A DNA stretch of 64,000 bases from the NCBI GenBank assembly GCA_040830725.1, contig JBFOMG010000009.1, positions 124,001-188,000 on the forward strand, written 5' to 3'. Shown in pieces: positions 53,849 through 62,230 of this stretch. Source of the stretch: JAWKWH01 sp040830725. Its GTDB lineage: Bacteria; Pseudomonadota; Alphaproteobacteria; Rhizobiales; Rhizobiaceae. Position 1 is the first letter of the stretch. The number at the start of each line of letters is the position of its first letter. The notes under the pieces are model-generated. The model was not told where the DNA came from. It saw only the letters and a program-made list of their open reading frames with translations, and ran no database searches. A program made the position numbers and the translations under genes.

Positions 53849-53924
53849 GAGCGCGTAGCTCAGCTGGTAGAGCAACTGACTTTTAATCAGTAGGTCCAGG
53901 GTTCGAGCCCCTGCGCGCTCACCA
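53849..53924 (+). tRNA. tRNA-Lys (anticodon UUU)
   Basis: A 76-base tRNA with encoded CCA. The acceptor stem GAGCGCG (53849-53855) pairs with CGCGCTC (53914-53920), discriminator A, CCA at 53922-53924. The anticodon stem ACTGA/TCAGT encloses CTTTTAA, giving anticodon TTT. The T stem CAGGG/CCCTG closes TTCGAGC. Downstream lies a gene-poor flank with short coding remnants. Confidence 0.97.
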
Positions 53925-53939
53925 AATAAGTATTTAATT

Positions 53940-54137
53940 TCAATAATTTGCAGCCGATTGGTTTTTCAGTGATGCGGCTGATTTGTTTTTGGGTTCCACA
54001 TGGGTTCCAATTTTGTCAACTTCGGAATTTCGCATGAACTCTTTGAGATTGTACTGCGGCAATTTGAGATTCGGAGAGATTGCTGGGAATTGCTGATCTG
54101 GGGCGCCTCTACCTTGCGCGGAAGTTCCTGTCCTCAA
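53940..54137 (-). pseudogene. Short coding remnant beside tRNA-Lys
   Basis: An open stretch of 65 codons from a TTG at 54137 to a TAA at 53940. Its last part (KLPQYNLKEFMRNSEVDKIG, then THVEPKNKSAASLKNQSAA) has a protein-like composition, but no domain is recognised and no ribosome site precedes it. The location, 15 bases from the tRNA 3' end, is where an integrase gene of an inserted element would end. It may be the tail of such a gene, but this is an inference from position only. Confidence 0.25.
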
Positions 54138-54170
54138 ATACCGTGACGAATTTCCGCTTAGGATAATTGG

Positions 54171-54335
54171 TTAGGAAGAAGCCAGTGTTTGCCATCTCAT
54201 TTTCAGAATGAGCTCTGACCGATCATTCATGGGTTGCTTGACAGTGAATCGCGTTGAGCCATCAGACATTTCTTTGGCTTGAAACTCTGACTCTGGCTCG
54301 AATGACTGCACTGCGGACAAAGCTGCCCTGGCGGC
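54171..54335 (-). pseudogene. Short coding remnant, C-terminal-like
   Basis: A frame open for 54 codons between stops at 54338 and 54171, read on the minus strand. It encodes AVQSFEPESEFQAKEMSDGS, then TRFTVKQPMNDRSELILKM and RWQTLASS. This has the look of a protein C-terminus (charged, no low-complexity), but there is no good start codon with a ribosome site; TTG or ATG inside are possible. I do not recognise the family. The surrounding 53925-54458 holds no other gene and is by eye more AT-rich than the genes around it. Confidence 0.25.
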
Positions 54336-54458
54336 TTACCGCAAATAATCCATTCGCGGCGCTGCCGATCAAACGATCACGCCCAAATCGGACAAATGGC
54401 TTTTGATTCTGTCAGTTGGGGACACGCCATGTTTGGCCGGATCGCCGTGTATGCAATT

Positions 54459-55400
54459 CTACCTGCCATCCGGTAATGGAATAAATTCTGATGCATCATC
54501 GGGCGGCAGCTTGAACCGGCCATCTTCCCAATCGCCTTGCGCCCAGGCTTCCTTGGCAGCGTCGATCTTCTCCCTGGAAGAGGCAACGAAGTTCCACCAA
54601 ATATAGCGTGGTCCGCCAAGCGTTTCCCCACCGAGCATCATCAGTCTGGCACCTTGGGGACCGCCGCGGATGGTGATGGCGTCACCGGGGCGGAATACCA
54701 TCATCTGGCCGGCGTCAAACACCCGGTCGGCCACACTGACGGATCCGGAAAGAACATAGACCCCGCGATCCTCATGTTCGGCAGGAAGAGGAATTGAAGC
54801 ACCGGGATCAAGCTCGGCATCGGCGTAGAAAATCGCGCTATGGGTTTTCGCGGGAGCATATTCGCCCCAAGCGTTGCCGAGGATCAGACGCACATTCTTT
54901 CCCTCGCCGTCAAGGAAGGGAAGTTGTGCGCGGTTGAAATGCTCAAAGGCCGGATCGGTCTCTTCGGTATCCTCCGGCAGGGCAACCCAAGTCTGGATTC
55001 CGAACAGGCTGCTCGGGTTTTTGCGGGTTTCCACACTGGTACGCTCTGAATGGGTAACGCCGTTTCCGGCAACCATCCAGTTCAGTTCGCCCGGGTAGAT
55101 CATCTGGTTGGTACCAAGCGAGTCCCGATGCTGGAATTCGCCCCTGTAGAGATACGTAACCGTAGCGAGCCCGATATGGGGATGCGGGCGAACATCGATT
55201 CCTTTGCCGGTCAGGAACTCGGCCGGCCCCATCTGATCAAAAAAGATAAACGGTCCGACCATCTGCCGTTTTGATGAGGGCAGCGCCCGTCGCACTTCGA
55301 ACTCGCCAATGTCGCGGGCTCTGGGAATGATCAGGGTCTCGATGGAATCCGTATCGCCAGCTTTCGGGCATTGCGGATCAATCGCTGGATTCCAGCTCAC
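54459..55400 (-). CDS. Pirin family protein
   Basis: A 313-residue bicupin. The N-terminal cupin carries the metal-binding histidines in GIDVRPHPHIGLATVTYLYR, EFQHRDSLG and GVTHSERTS. The pirin C-terminal domain follows, with a conserved end including GGETLGGPRYIWWNFVAS. Some bacterial pirins have quercetinase activity and others modulate enzymes; the role here is unknown. ATG 55400 is the start with a plausible GGAG upstream. It is nine bases downstream of the GNAT gene. Confidence 0.92.
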   Translation of the reverse strand: MSWNPAIDPQCPKAGDTDSIETLIIPRARDIGEFEVRRALPSSKRQMVGPFIFFDQMGPAEFLTGKGIDVRPHPHIGLATVTYLYRGEFQHRDSLGTNQMIYPGELNWMVAGNGVTHSERTSVETRKNPSSLFGIQTWVALPEDTEETDPAFEHFNRAQLPFLDGEGKNVRLILGNAWGEYAPAKTHSAIFYADAELDPGASIPLPAEHEDRGVYVLSGSVSVADRVFDAGQMMVFRPGDAITIRGGPQGARLMMLGGETLGGPRYIWWNFVASSREKIDAAKEAWAQGDWEDGRFKLPPDDASEFIPLPDGR

Positions 55401-55409
55401 GGTATTCTC

Positions 55410-55715
55410 CTATCGTTTGAGTACATCTGCCCATTGGGGATGTCGGTGAAACTGCGAATTCGCAAAGGGACAAAGCGGTATGATCTTGACGCCACGTTCA
55501 CGCGCATCTTCCACAACCCGTTGGATCAGCCTCGCTCCAACGCCTTTGCCCCGAAAGGCATCGGGAACTTCGGTGTGATCAATGATGATCAATCCGCTAC
55601 CGGCCTTCGAGAAAGTCAATTCAGCGTCACTGTTTCCATCGCCGCGCACATAATAGCGGCCCTTGGTCGCGGTTTCTTTGAGCAGAACATCGTTGTTTGA
55701 AGTCAAGGCCCACAT
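55410..55715 (-). CDS. Small GNAT-type N-acetyltransferase (YjdJ-like)
   Basis: A 101-residue minimal GNAT domain. The acetyl-CoA-binding motif A is in HTEVPDAFRGKGVGARLIQR, and the end IIPLCPFANSQFHRHPQW has the CPFA pattern of the small YjdJ-type group. The start is uncertain: ATG 55715 has a ribosome site right against it, while TTG 55706 has AAGGA at normal distance, so the latter may be used. It precedes pirin in the same direction. Confidence 0.85.
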   Translation of the reverse strand: MWALTSNNDVLLKETATKGRYYVRGDGNSDAELTFSKAGSGLIIIDHTEVPDAFRGKGVGARLIQRVVEDARERGVKIIPLCPFANSQFHRHPQWADVLKR

Positions 55716-56086
55716 CCTTCGCAAATCTAGGCACCAAATGGTGCGGTACAGCGAACAAGAAAAGGCCCCGACCGGTAAACAGTCCGTACATCCATTCATA
55801 ACCAATCGCCGAATGCCAGCCTGCCGCCAAGTCTCCGATAATTTCGCGAAAGCCTGAAATGATCTGAGCGCTACGTGACCTTGGCTGATGCTCACAAGGA
55901 TCAAACTCGCACGATTGCTGTATTTTGGGTCATCGCGGATGCGACAACGTTCGAAGGACAGCTCAGGGCTTAGAGCAGCCGATCACCGCATTGCCTTCGG
56001 ACGACTGCTTCGCGTCCCCAAGCGCTCATCTGCTATTCAGGCCAAATCGTGGATACGAAACGAAATGTTTTTGTCCACATGGACTG
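55716..56086. other. Gene-poor gap with a possible coding fragment
   Basis: The 370 bases between the GNAT gene and the dehydratase contain no complete gene. On the minus strand, 55692-55863 reads GFREIIGDLAAGWHSAIGYE, then WMYGLFTGRGLFLFAVPHH and LVPRFAKDVGLDF, which looks protein-like, but the frame lacks ATG/GTG, overlaps the GNAT start and is closed by stops at 55930 and 55627. It may be a remnant or chance. Nothing else is seen. Confidence 0.3.
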
Positions 56087-57820
56087 TCAGTTGATTTCTG
56101 GTTCCGGCACCGGAGCGCCGAACTCGGTCCTCAGAAAATCAAAGTCGCAACCTTTGTCTGCCTGTTCGATATGTTTGATGTACATGTAGCCATAGCCGCG
56201 TTCGTAGCGCGGTTTGGGGGCGGTCCAGGCCTTGCGGCGCTCGGCCATCTCTTCATCCGAAATTTTCACGTTGAGAGAGCGGTTCGGGATATCCATTTCG
56301 ATGATGTCACCGGTTCTGATGAGCGCAAGCGGTCCGCCGACAAACGCTTCCGGCGCCACGTGCAAAACACAGGCTCCGTAGGATGTCCCCGACATCCTGG
56401 CATCCGAAAGCCGCATCATGTCACGGCAGCCTTGTTTCAAAAGCGCCTTTGGCATCGGGATCATGCCCCATTCAGGCATCCCCGGTCCGCCTTGCGGGCC
56501 AGCGTTTCTGAGCACCAGAACGTGGTCCGGTGTCATTGGATTATTGGCGTCGTTGATGATGGTCTTCAGCTCGGCATAGTCGTCAGCAACAATGGCCGGG
56601 CCGCTATGCTGTTGGAACCTAGGCTCCATCGCGGCCGGTTTTATGACCGCGCCGTCGGGTGCGAGATTGCCACGCAAAACCGCCAGCGATCCTTCATGGT
56701 AGACGGGATTTGAAAGCGGCCGGATGACATCATCATTGAAGTTTTCCGCTCCCTCAATTCCTTCGCCCAGCGTTTTTCCGCTTGCGGTGATCGCAGAAAG
56801 ATCCAACCGGTCGCCCAATTCTTTCATCAGTGCCGGCAGTCCGCCGGCGTAGTAGAAATCCTCCATGAGATATTCGGATCCCGAAGGCCGAATATTGGCG
56901 AGAACAGGAACCTCGTGTCCGATGCGGTCAAGATCGTCCAGGCTCCAGTCGACACCTGCGCGCCGAGCCATGGCAATCAAGTGGATGATTGCATTAGTCG
57001 AGCAGCCTGTGGCCATGGCGACTACAGTTGCGTTTCGCGTCGCCTTCTGGTTGACGATCTTGTCCGGTGTCAGATCCTCCCACACCATTTCAACCGCGCG
57101 GCGCCCGCAAGCGGCGGCCATACGCTTGTGATTGGCATCAGGCGCCGGGATCGAAGAGGCGCCTGGCAAAGTCAAACCAAAGCCCTCTGCGATCGACATC
57201 ATGGTCGCTGCCGTGCCCATGGTCATGCAAGTACCGTAGGACCGGGCAATTCCGCCCTGAACACCGTCCCACTGCTCCTTGGTGATATTGCCTGCACGTC
57301 TTTCGTCCCAGTACTTCCAAACATCCGTGCCCGAGCCAAGCTTTTCACCCGCATAGTTTCCCCGCAGCATTGCGCCAGCCGGCATGAATATGAACGGCAG
57401 CCCCATGGATACAGCACCCATGACCAAGGCCGGCGTCGACTTGTCACAACCGCCCATCAGCACTGCGCCATCGATGGGATGGGACCGCAATGTCTCTTCC
57501 ACCTCCATCGCGCCCATATTGCGGTAAAGCATCGAGGTAGGTTTCAGAAATTGCTCGGCGAAAGATTGCACTGGCATTTCCGCCGGCATACCCCCCGCCT
57601 GCAGGATGCCGCGCTTGACCCATTCCGCCCGATCACGCAGGTGGTGGTGGCAAGGCGACAGGTCTGACCATGTATTGATGATTGCGATGACCGGCTTGCC
57701 CGCCCAATCCTCAGGCGACAGGCCCATCTGCATGGCGCGACTGCGATGGCCCATCGAACGCAAGTCGTCCGGCGCAAACCAGCGCGCTGATCTGAGTTCT
57801 TCGTATCGTTTCTTCACCAT
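56087..57820 (-). CDS. IlvD/Edd-family dehydratase, L-arabinonate dehydratase-like
   Basis: A 577-residue iron-sulfur dehydratase. Family motifs are IAIINTWSDLSPCHHHLRD, the cluster ligands in LMGGCDKSTPALVMGA and ARSYGTCMTMGTAATMMS, SDARMSGTSYGACVLHVAPE and the C-terminal GGPLALIRTGDIIEMDIPNR. The NTWSD and DARMSGT patterns fit pentonate (L-arabinonate/D-xylonate) dehydratases better than IlvD proper, and the length agrees. The product would be a 2-keto-3-deoxy acid; the exact sugar acid is not certain. It ends the minus-strand operon containing the Mo-hydroxylase, 60 bases after a microprotein. Confidence 0.88.
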   Translation of the reverse strand: MVKKRYEELRSARWFAPDDLRSMGHRSRAMQMGLSPEDWAGKPVIAIINTWSDLSPCHHHLRDRAEWVKRGILQAGGMPAEMPVQSFAEQFLKPTSMLYRNMGAMEVEETLRSHPIDGAVLMGGCDKSTPALVMGAVSMGLPFIFMPAGAMLRGNYAGEKLGSGTDVWKYWDERRAGNITKEQWDGVQGGIARSYGTCMTMGTAATMMSIAEGFGLTLPGASSIPAPDANHKRMAAACGRRAVEMVWEDLTPDKIVNQKATRNATVVAMATGCSTNAIIHLIAMARRAGVDWSLDDLDRIGHEVPVLANIRPSGSEYLMEDFYYAGGLPALMKELGDRLDLSAITASGKTLGEGIEGAENFNDDVIRPLSNPVYHEGSLAVLRGNLAPDGAVIKPAAMEPRFQQHSGPAIVADDYAELKTIINDANNPMTPDHVLVLRNAGPQGGPGMPEWGMIPMPKALLKQGCRDMMRLSDARMSGTSYGACVLHVAPEAFVGGPLALIRTGDIIEMDIPNRSLNVKISDEEMAERRKAWTAPKPRYERGYGYMYIKHIEQADKGCDFDFLRTEFGAPVPEPEIN

Positions 57821-57880
57821 GACATATGACCAGAAAATTGACCGTCAGATGTCAATGTTGGATGGGCAACATCTGCGGCA

Positions 57881-58021
57881 TCAGCCGAAATACTCATTTT
57901 CCTTCAGCGGCTTTTTCGAATTGTCCTTTGCAGCCAGCAAAACCAGCATACTACCTGCGAGCAAAACTGCGGTGCCCACCAGAAGGACCGGCGCTGCCTT
58001 CGCTATCAACAAGCCTTTCAT
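57881..58021 (-). CDS. 46-residue membrane microprotein
   Basis: A very short gene: ATG at 58021 and TGA at 57881, encoding 46 residues. An excellent ribosome site AAGGAGGAG sits about five bases upstream. The protein is MKGLLIAKAAPVLLVGTAVL, then LAGSMLVLLAAKDNSKKPLK and ENEYFG: one membrane helix (about residues 10-31) and a short charged C-terminal tail. It lies between the MoaD-like gene and the dehydratase in the same direction. No family is recognised. It could be a small subunit or anchor for a neighbour enzyme, which is only a guess. Confidence 0.7.
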   Translation of the reverse strand: MKGLLIAKAAPVLLVGTAVLLAGSMLVLLAAKDNSKKPLKENEYFG

Positions 58022-58090
58022 CAAACTCCTCCTTCACCGTATCGCGTATAACGGCATTGGTTGATGCCATTGTGGAAACGAGTGATCGTA

Positions 58091-58336
58091 TCATCCGCCG
58101 GCAAGACGCGGCAGAAGGACGATCTCGGCATCCTCAGGCAACTCCTTTGACCACGTATCGCGGTAGATCACGCCATCAATAGCAACGGCAATGCCGTTGT
58201 CGATGAGAGGCTCGAGACCCGGATATTCTGCCGCCAGCTTGGCAAACAATTCGCGAATGTTCTTGGCCTCCACCTCGACTTGCTTGTTGCCGCCGGCCGC
58301 CGATCCAACAGAACCCCAAAGCGTTACTTCGACCAT
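58091..58336 (-). CDS. MoaD/ThiS-family sulfur-carrier-like protein
   Basis: An 81-residue ubiquitin-like fold protein. It begins MVEVTLWGSVGSAAGGNKQV and ends EDAEIVLLPRLAGG, with the terminal Gly-Gly that is adenylated and thiocarboxylated in MoaD and ThiS. The start ATG overlaps the stop of the molybdopterin-binding subunit (ATGA). Because it is not next to moaE or thi genes, a dedicated sulfur-donor or cofactor-maturation role for the adjacent Mo enzyme is plausible. The open frame upstream reads into the large-subunit gene and is not used. Confidence 0.9.
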   Translation of the reverse strand: MVEVTLWGSVGSAAGGNKQVEVEAKNIRELFAKLAAEYPGLEPLIDNGIAVAIDGVIYRDTWSKELPEDAEIVLLPRLAGG

Positions 58337-60600
58337 CAATCCTTCTTCTTCGTGTCCAGCGCAGCAAGGATGCGCGGCGGTGACATGGGAATATGGGCCA
58401 GGCGGACACCGACCGCGTTCGACACTGCGTTGGCGATCGCAGCGAGCGGCGGCACGATGGAAGTTTCGCCAACGCCACGCACCCCATAGGGATGGTTTGG
58501 ATTGGGGATCTCCAGGATCTGTGTATCGATCATCGGCAGATCGGAGCAAACCGGGATGCGATAGTCCAGAAAACCGGGGTTCTGCAATCGCCCATCTTTG
58601 CCATAGATGTATTCCTCATTGAGCGCCCAGCCAATGCCCTGGGCAGCGCCTCCCTGATACTGCCCTTCCACATAGTCGGGATGCACCGCCTTTCCGGCAT
58701 CCTGTATCACCGTGTAGCGCAATACTTTGGTTGCGCCGGTATCCGGGTCGACTTCGACATCGCAGATATGGGTGGCAAAAGAGACCCCGGCGCCGTCGGC
58801 CACCAGTTCGCTGTGTCCGGCAATCGGTCCCCCCGTTTTCGGAGCCGCCGCCGCGATCTCCTTCAACGACAGCGGCGGCAGATTGCCGTGTCCGGCGCCG
58901 GTGGCCTTGGCATGGCCGTCCTCCCAGACCACATCCTCGACGGGAATGTCCCACATCGCCGCCGCGCGTTCCTTCATCACGCCAATGGCGTTGCGGGCCG
59001 CGGAGATTGTGGCCATCGACGAGGAGAACGTGCCGCGGCTGCCGTCGGTCATGTCATTGTAGCCCAGCGTTGACGTGTCCGCGACAACGGCTTTGACCTC
59101 ATCGTAGGAAATGCCAAGTTCCTCGGCCGCGACCAGTGAAAGCGATGCACGCGCTCCACCCACATCCACAGTGCCGACGGCCAGCGTCACCGTGCCGTCC
59201 AGCCCGATGTTCAGGTCGGTGCAGGTCTGGCCGCCAAAGTTGAACCAGAAGCCGCAAGCCATGCCGCGTCCCTGATTTTTACCCAGCGCCGCCGCCATGT
59301 GCGGGTGGTCACGGGCTGCATCAAGTGTCGGGCCGATCCCGATCGGGCCGTACACCGGGCCATAGGACGACTTCGTGCCTTCCTTGGCGGCATTCTTGAT
59401 CCGGAATTCGACCGGATCCATCCCGATTTCATGCGCCAATTCGTCAATCGCACTTTCCACCGCGAAAGCAGCCATCGGCGCAGACGGCGCGCGGTAGGCG
59501 GCAGTTTTTGGTCTGTTGACCAGCACTTCATGGCCGACCGATTTCACATTCGCCAGATCATAGCAGGCAAAGGAGGTCATGGCGCCCAGTTCGGCCCACA
59601 TGTCCCGATACGGCCCGCAGCTATAGCGCAAATCAGCTTGCGCGGCCGTTATCGTGCCGTCCTTTCGCGCGCAGATACGAACATCGATCGACGTTGCACT
59701 GGTGGGACCGGAGGCCCGAAACACGTCTTCGCGGGGCATTACCAGCTTGACCGGCCGGCCGGCTTTTCGGGAAAGCGCGAGCGCAACCGGTTCGATCCAA
59801 ACATGCGTTTTTCCGCCAAATCCGCCGCCGATCTCAGACGACGTGACCCGCAGCTTGGAAACATCGATACCGAGCAGATCGGCGCAGGTTTGCCGAAAGA
59901 CAAAATGACCCTGGGTGCAGACCCACATGTCGGCGGTACCATCAGCATTAAAGCTCGCAACGCAGGCATGAGGCTCGATGTAGCCCTGGTGTGTCTGCTC
60001 GGTCCTGTACCGCCGCTCCACAATGAAGTCGGCCTGTTTGAATCCCTTTTCAACGTCTCCATGCCCATATTCGCTGCGTTTGGCGACGTTTGAGGGCTTC
60101 TTTGGTCGGGGATCGATGCCGGAAGTGAAGACATCTTCGTGAACAAGCGGTGCTCCCGGCGCAACCGCTTCATCGACATCGGTAACATGCGGCAACACTT
60201 GATAGGTGACCTTGATGCGCTTCAGGGCTTCGCGTGCTGTTCGTGCGTCGATCGCAGCCACCGCGGCAACCGCGTGCCCGTCATAGAGCGCCCTGCCCCG
60301 CGCCATGCAGTTGTCGAGAATGTTGTAAAGGCCGGAATCGCCGTCAGTGAGGTCGGGCAAATCGTCAGCGGTGATCACGGCCTTGACGCCTTTCAGCTTC
60401 TCCGCTTTCGAGACATCGATTTTCTTGATCTTCGCGTGTGCGTGCGGGCTTCGCAGCACCGCTCCCGCCAGTTGCCCCGGCATGTTGAAGTCAGCTCCAT
60501 ACCGCGCGCGTCCTGTCACCTTGTCGACGCCGTCTGGGCGAACAGGCCTCGTGCCGACGGAATTGAACTTTTTTGCAGCAAATTTGGCATCGAAGTTCAT
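58336..60600 (-). CDS. Xanthine dehydrogenase family, molybdopterin-binding large subunit
   Basis: A 754-residue catalytic subunit of a molybdenum hydroxylase. The first domain (about 20-130) is the ald_Xan_dh hammerhead domain. Mo-cofactor contacts include SEIGGGFGGKTHVWIEP, AAYRAPSAPMAAFAVESAID and the C-terminal VRGVGETSIVPPLAAIANAV, with the catalytic-type glutamate of the GxGE motif. The active-site loop of CO dehydrogenase (AYRCSFR) is absent: it reads AAYRAPSAP, so CO oxidation is excluded. The substrate (a purine, aldehyde or heterocycle) is unknown. It follows the 2Fe-2S gene by two bases and overlaps moaD by a few. Confidence 0.92.
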   Translation of the reverse strand: MNFDAKFAAKKFNSVGTRPVRPDGVDKVTGRARYGADFNMPGQLAGAVLRSPHAHAKIKKIDVSKAEKLKGVKAVITADDLPDLTDGDSGLYNILDNCMARGRALYDGHAVAAVAAIDARTAREALKRIKVTYQVLPHVTDVDEAVAPGAPLVHEDVFTSGIDPRPKKPSNVAKRSEYGHGDVEKGFKQADFIVERRYRTEQTHQGYIEPHACVASFNADGTADMWVCTQGHFVFRQTCADLLGIDVSKLRVTSSEIGGGFGGKTHVWIEPVALALSRKAGRPVKLVMPREDVFRASGPTSATSIDVRICARKDGTITAAQADLRYSCGPYRDMWAELGAMTSFACYDLANVKSVGHEVLVNRPKTAAYRAPSAPMAAFAVESAIDELAHEIGMDPVEFRIKNAAKEGTKSSYGPVYGPIGIGPTLDAARDHPHMAAALGKNQGRGMACGFWFNFGGQTCTDLNIGLDGTVTLAVGTVDVGGARASLSLVAAEELGISYDEVKAVVADTSTLGYNDMTDGSRGTFSSSMATISAARNAIGVMKERAAAMWDIPVEDVVWEDGHAKATGAGHGNLPPLSLKEIAAAAPKTGGPIAGHSELVADGAGVSFATHICDVEVDPDTGATKVLRYTVIQDAGKAVHPDYVEGQYQGGAAQGIGWALNEEYIYGKDGRLQNPGFLDYRIPVCSDLPMIDTQILEIPNPNHPYGVRGVGETSIVPPLAAIANAVSNAVGVRLAHIPMSPPRILAALDTKKKD

Positions 60601-60602
60601 GG

Positions 60603-61079
60603 TCAGCCTCCCTTCATCACAGTTGCAGCATCTTGTACAGCGCGCACGATCTTGTCGTATCCGGTGCAGCGGCAGAGATTGCCGGCAAGGGCAAAGCGAA
60701 TTTCCTCTTCACTCGGATCCGGATTTCTTTCCAGAAGATCTTTTGCCGCGATCAGGAAACCGGGCGTACACACACCGCATTGAAGGGCGGCATGTTCGAG
60801 GAAACTTGACTGCAGTGGATGCAGTTCATCACCTTTGGCCATCCCCTCAATGGTTTCGATGCGGCGGCCTTCAGCCTCTGCGCCCAAAACCAGGCATGCG
60901 CAGACCAGGCGGCCATCGACGATCACGCTGCAGGCGCCACAATCGCCTGTGCCGCAACCTTCCTTGGCCCCGGTGAGACCCAAACGATCACGAAGCACAT
61001 CCAGCAGAGTTTCCTCCGTCTGGCAAAGTACTTCGATATCGTCGCCATTGATTGTTGTCGAAACTGCAATCGCGGTCAT
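60603..61079 (-). CDS. 2Fe-2S iron-sulfur subunit of the Mo-hydroxylase (CoxS/XdhC-like)
   Basis: A 158-residue electron-transfer subunit. The plant-type cluster is in EGCGTGDCGACSVIVDGRLV, followed by a further cysteine in CACLVLG. The second cluster domain has the Cys pairs of CGVCTPGFLI and NLCRCTGYDKIV. Both are complete. It starts at ATG 61079, whose last base overlaps the stop of the FAD subunit (TAATG), so the three subunits are translationally coupled. Confidence 0.94.
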   Translation of the reverse strand: MTAIAVSTTINGDDIEVLCQTEETLLDVLRDRLGLTGAKEGCGTGDCGACSVIVDGRLVCACLVLGAEAEGRRIETIEGMAKGDELHPLQSSFLEHAALQCGVCTPGFLIAAKDLLERNPDPSEEEIRFALAGNLCRCTGYDKIVRAVQDAATVMKGG

Positions 61080-61939
61080 TACTTTCCTCCCGCGCGTTTG
61101 TACGCAATCTTTGCGGCGCGCCCGGCCAGCACGCCGGCCACCTTCTTGCGAAATTCGATCGTGCCGCGCTTGTCGTCGATCGGCTTACATGCCGCTGAGC
61201 AGGCTTCCGCCAGCCGCTCGAGTGCCGGCCCGTCCAGCTTGGTACCGATGATGGCATTGGCGGCTCGGCGCACCAGAATGGCTGTCGGCGCAACCGCGCC
61301 GAGGGAAACCCTTGCCGATTTCACCACGCCTTCTTTGTCAAGCGTCAGGTTCACCGCAGCGCCGACGACAGCAATGTCCATTTCCGTGCGGGGAATAAAG
61401 CGCAGATAGGCATCTCCAGATCGCAGCGGACGTTTGTCGAGCAGAACCGCTTCAACAATTTCCCCCTTGCGCAGTGACGTACTTCCCGGCGCCTTGACCA
61501 CCTTGTCGACGGCGATCGTGCGCGATCCTTTGGGGCCGGCGATGGCGACCTTGGCTTCGGCCGCCATCAGGGCCGGAACGCTGTCGGCGGCAGGGGATGC
61601 ATTGCAAAGATTGCCAACGATCGTGCAGCGTCCCTGAATTTGCTTTGAGCCGATCAGATTGGCGGCCTCGACCACACCCGGCCATGCTTTCTTCAATGCC
61701 GCCGACTCAGCCATCTCCGCGCACGGAACGGCCGCACCGATCGTAAATCCGTTACTGGATTTGCGAATTGTGCCGATCCCTTTGATCGCCTTGATGTCAA
61801 CCACAAGATCCGGTTCGATAAAGCCGCCTTTCATACGGACCAGCAGGTCACTTCCACCTGCCAGCACATATGCGCTGCCTTTCGCACCGTTCAAAAGCCG
61901 GGTTGCATCTTTTATCGAGCCTGGACGCTCATAATGCAT
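61079..61939 (-). CDS. FAD-binding medium subunit of the Mo-hydroxylase (CoxM-like)
   Basis: A 286-residue flavin subunit taking electrons from the iron-sulfur subunit. The FAD-binding motifs are AGGSDLLVRMKGGFIEPD and TIVGNLCNASPAADSVPALM, with the conserved GGS and GNLC patterns. The C-terminal CO_deh_flav_C-like domain is present. ATG 61939 is the first start of the minus-strand operon: CoxM, CoxS, CoxL, MoaD-like, microprotein, dehydratase. About 290 bases separate it from the divergent copper ATPase, and must carry its promoter. Confidence 0.93.
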   Translation of the reverse strand: MHYERPGSIKDATRLLNGAKGSAYVLAGGSDLLVRMKGGFIEPDLVVDIKAIKGIGTIRKSSNGFTIGAAVPCAEMAESAALKKAWPGVVEAANLIGSKQIQGRCTIVGNLCNASPAADSVPALMAAEAKVAIAGPKGSRTIAVDKVVKAPGSTSLRKGEIVEAVLLDKRPLRSGDAYLRFIPRTEMDIAVVGAAVNLTLDKEGVVKSARVSLGAVAPTAILVRRAANAIIGTKLDGPALERLAEACSAACKPIDDKRGTIEFRKKVAGVLAGRAAKIAYKRAGGK

Positions 61940-62192
61940 ATTTCACTCTCCGTAGGCGCCTGATTACACCTGCTGTTCATAGCGGATATGCCGGACCAAT
62001 TCACCTGGAATTCGACACCAAATTTCACAAAATTGACCGTTGAATCGGAATGAAGTTCGTCGCCAACAAAAGTCGGGGGGCTTGCCTGCGGTTTTGAACC
62101 GTTTCCGGTGTTCGACGTTTTCACACGGCAGCCGCCTGGGGTGGTCAATCGGGTGAATTTTTCAAGTGGAGCGATTGGCTGCGTATAATTGC

Positions 62193-62223
62193 TTGACCTT
62201 CCAGTGACTGGAAGCATTACATC
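62193..62223 (+). promoter_or_regulatory. CueR-type (MerR-family) copper-responsive promoter of the P1B-ATPase
   Basis: TTGACC (62193-62198) overlaps a perfect 8-bp dyad CTTCCAGT (62198-62205) and ACTGGAAG (62207-62214) around a central G. This matches the CCTTCCnnnnnnnGGAAGG-like operator of CueR. A weak -10 (TACATC 62218-62223, or TTACAT one base earlier) gives a spacer of 18-19 bases, the lengthened spacing that MerR-type activators correct by DNA distortion. The start codon lies at 62231, only about seven bases after the -10, so the transcript would have almost no leader. No cueR gene lies in the window. Confidence 0.8.
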
Positions 62224-62230
62224 AGCGCTT

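Noticed and set aside
55692..55863. Possible small gene upstream of the GNAT gene
   Set aside because: Protein-like sequence, but no ATG/GTG start, no ribosome site and overlap with the GNAT start; kept only as a possible fragment.
58336..60600. CO dehydrogenase large subunit
   Set aside because: The active-site loop reads AAYRAPSAP and lacks the AYRCSFR motif of CoxL, so only the wider xanthine dehydrogenase family is supported.
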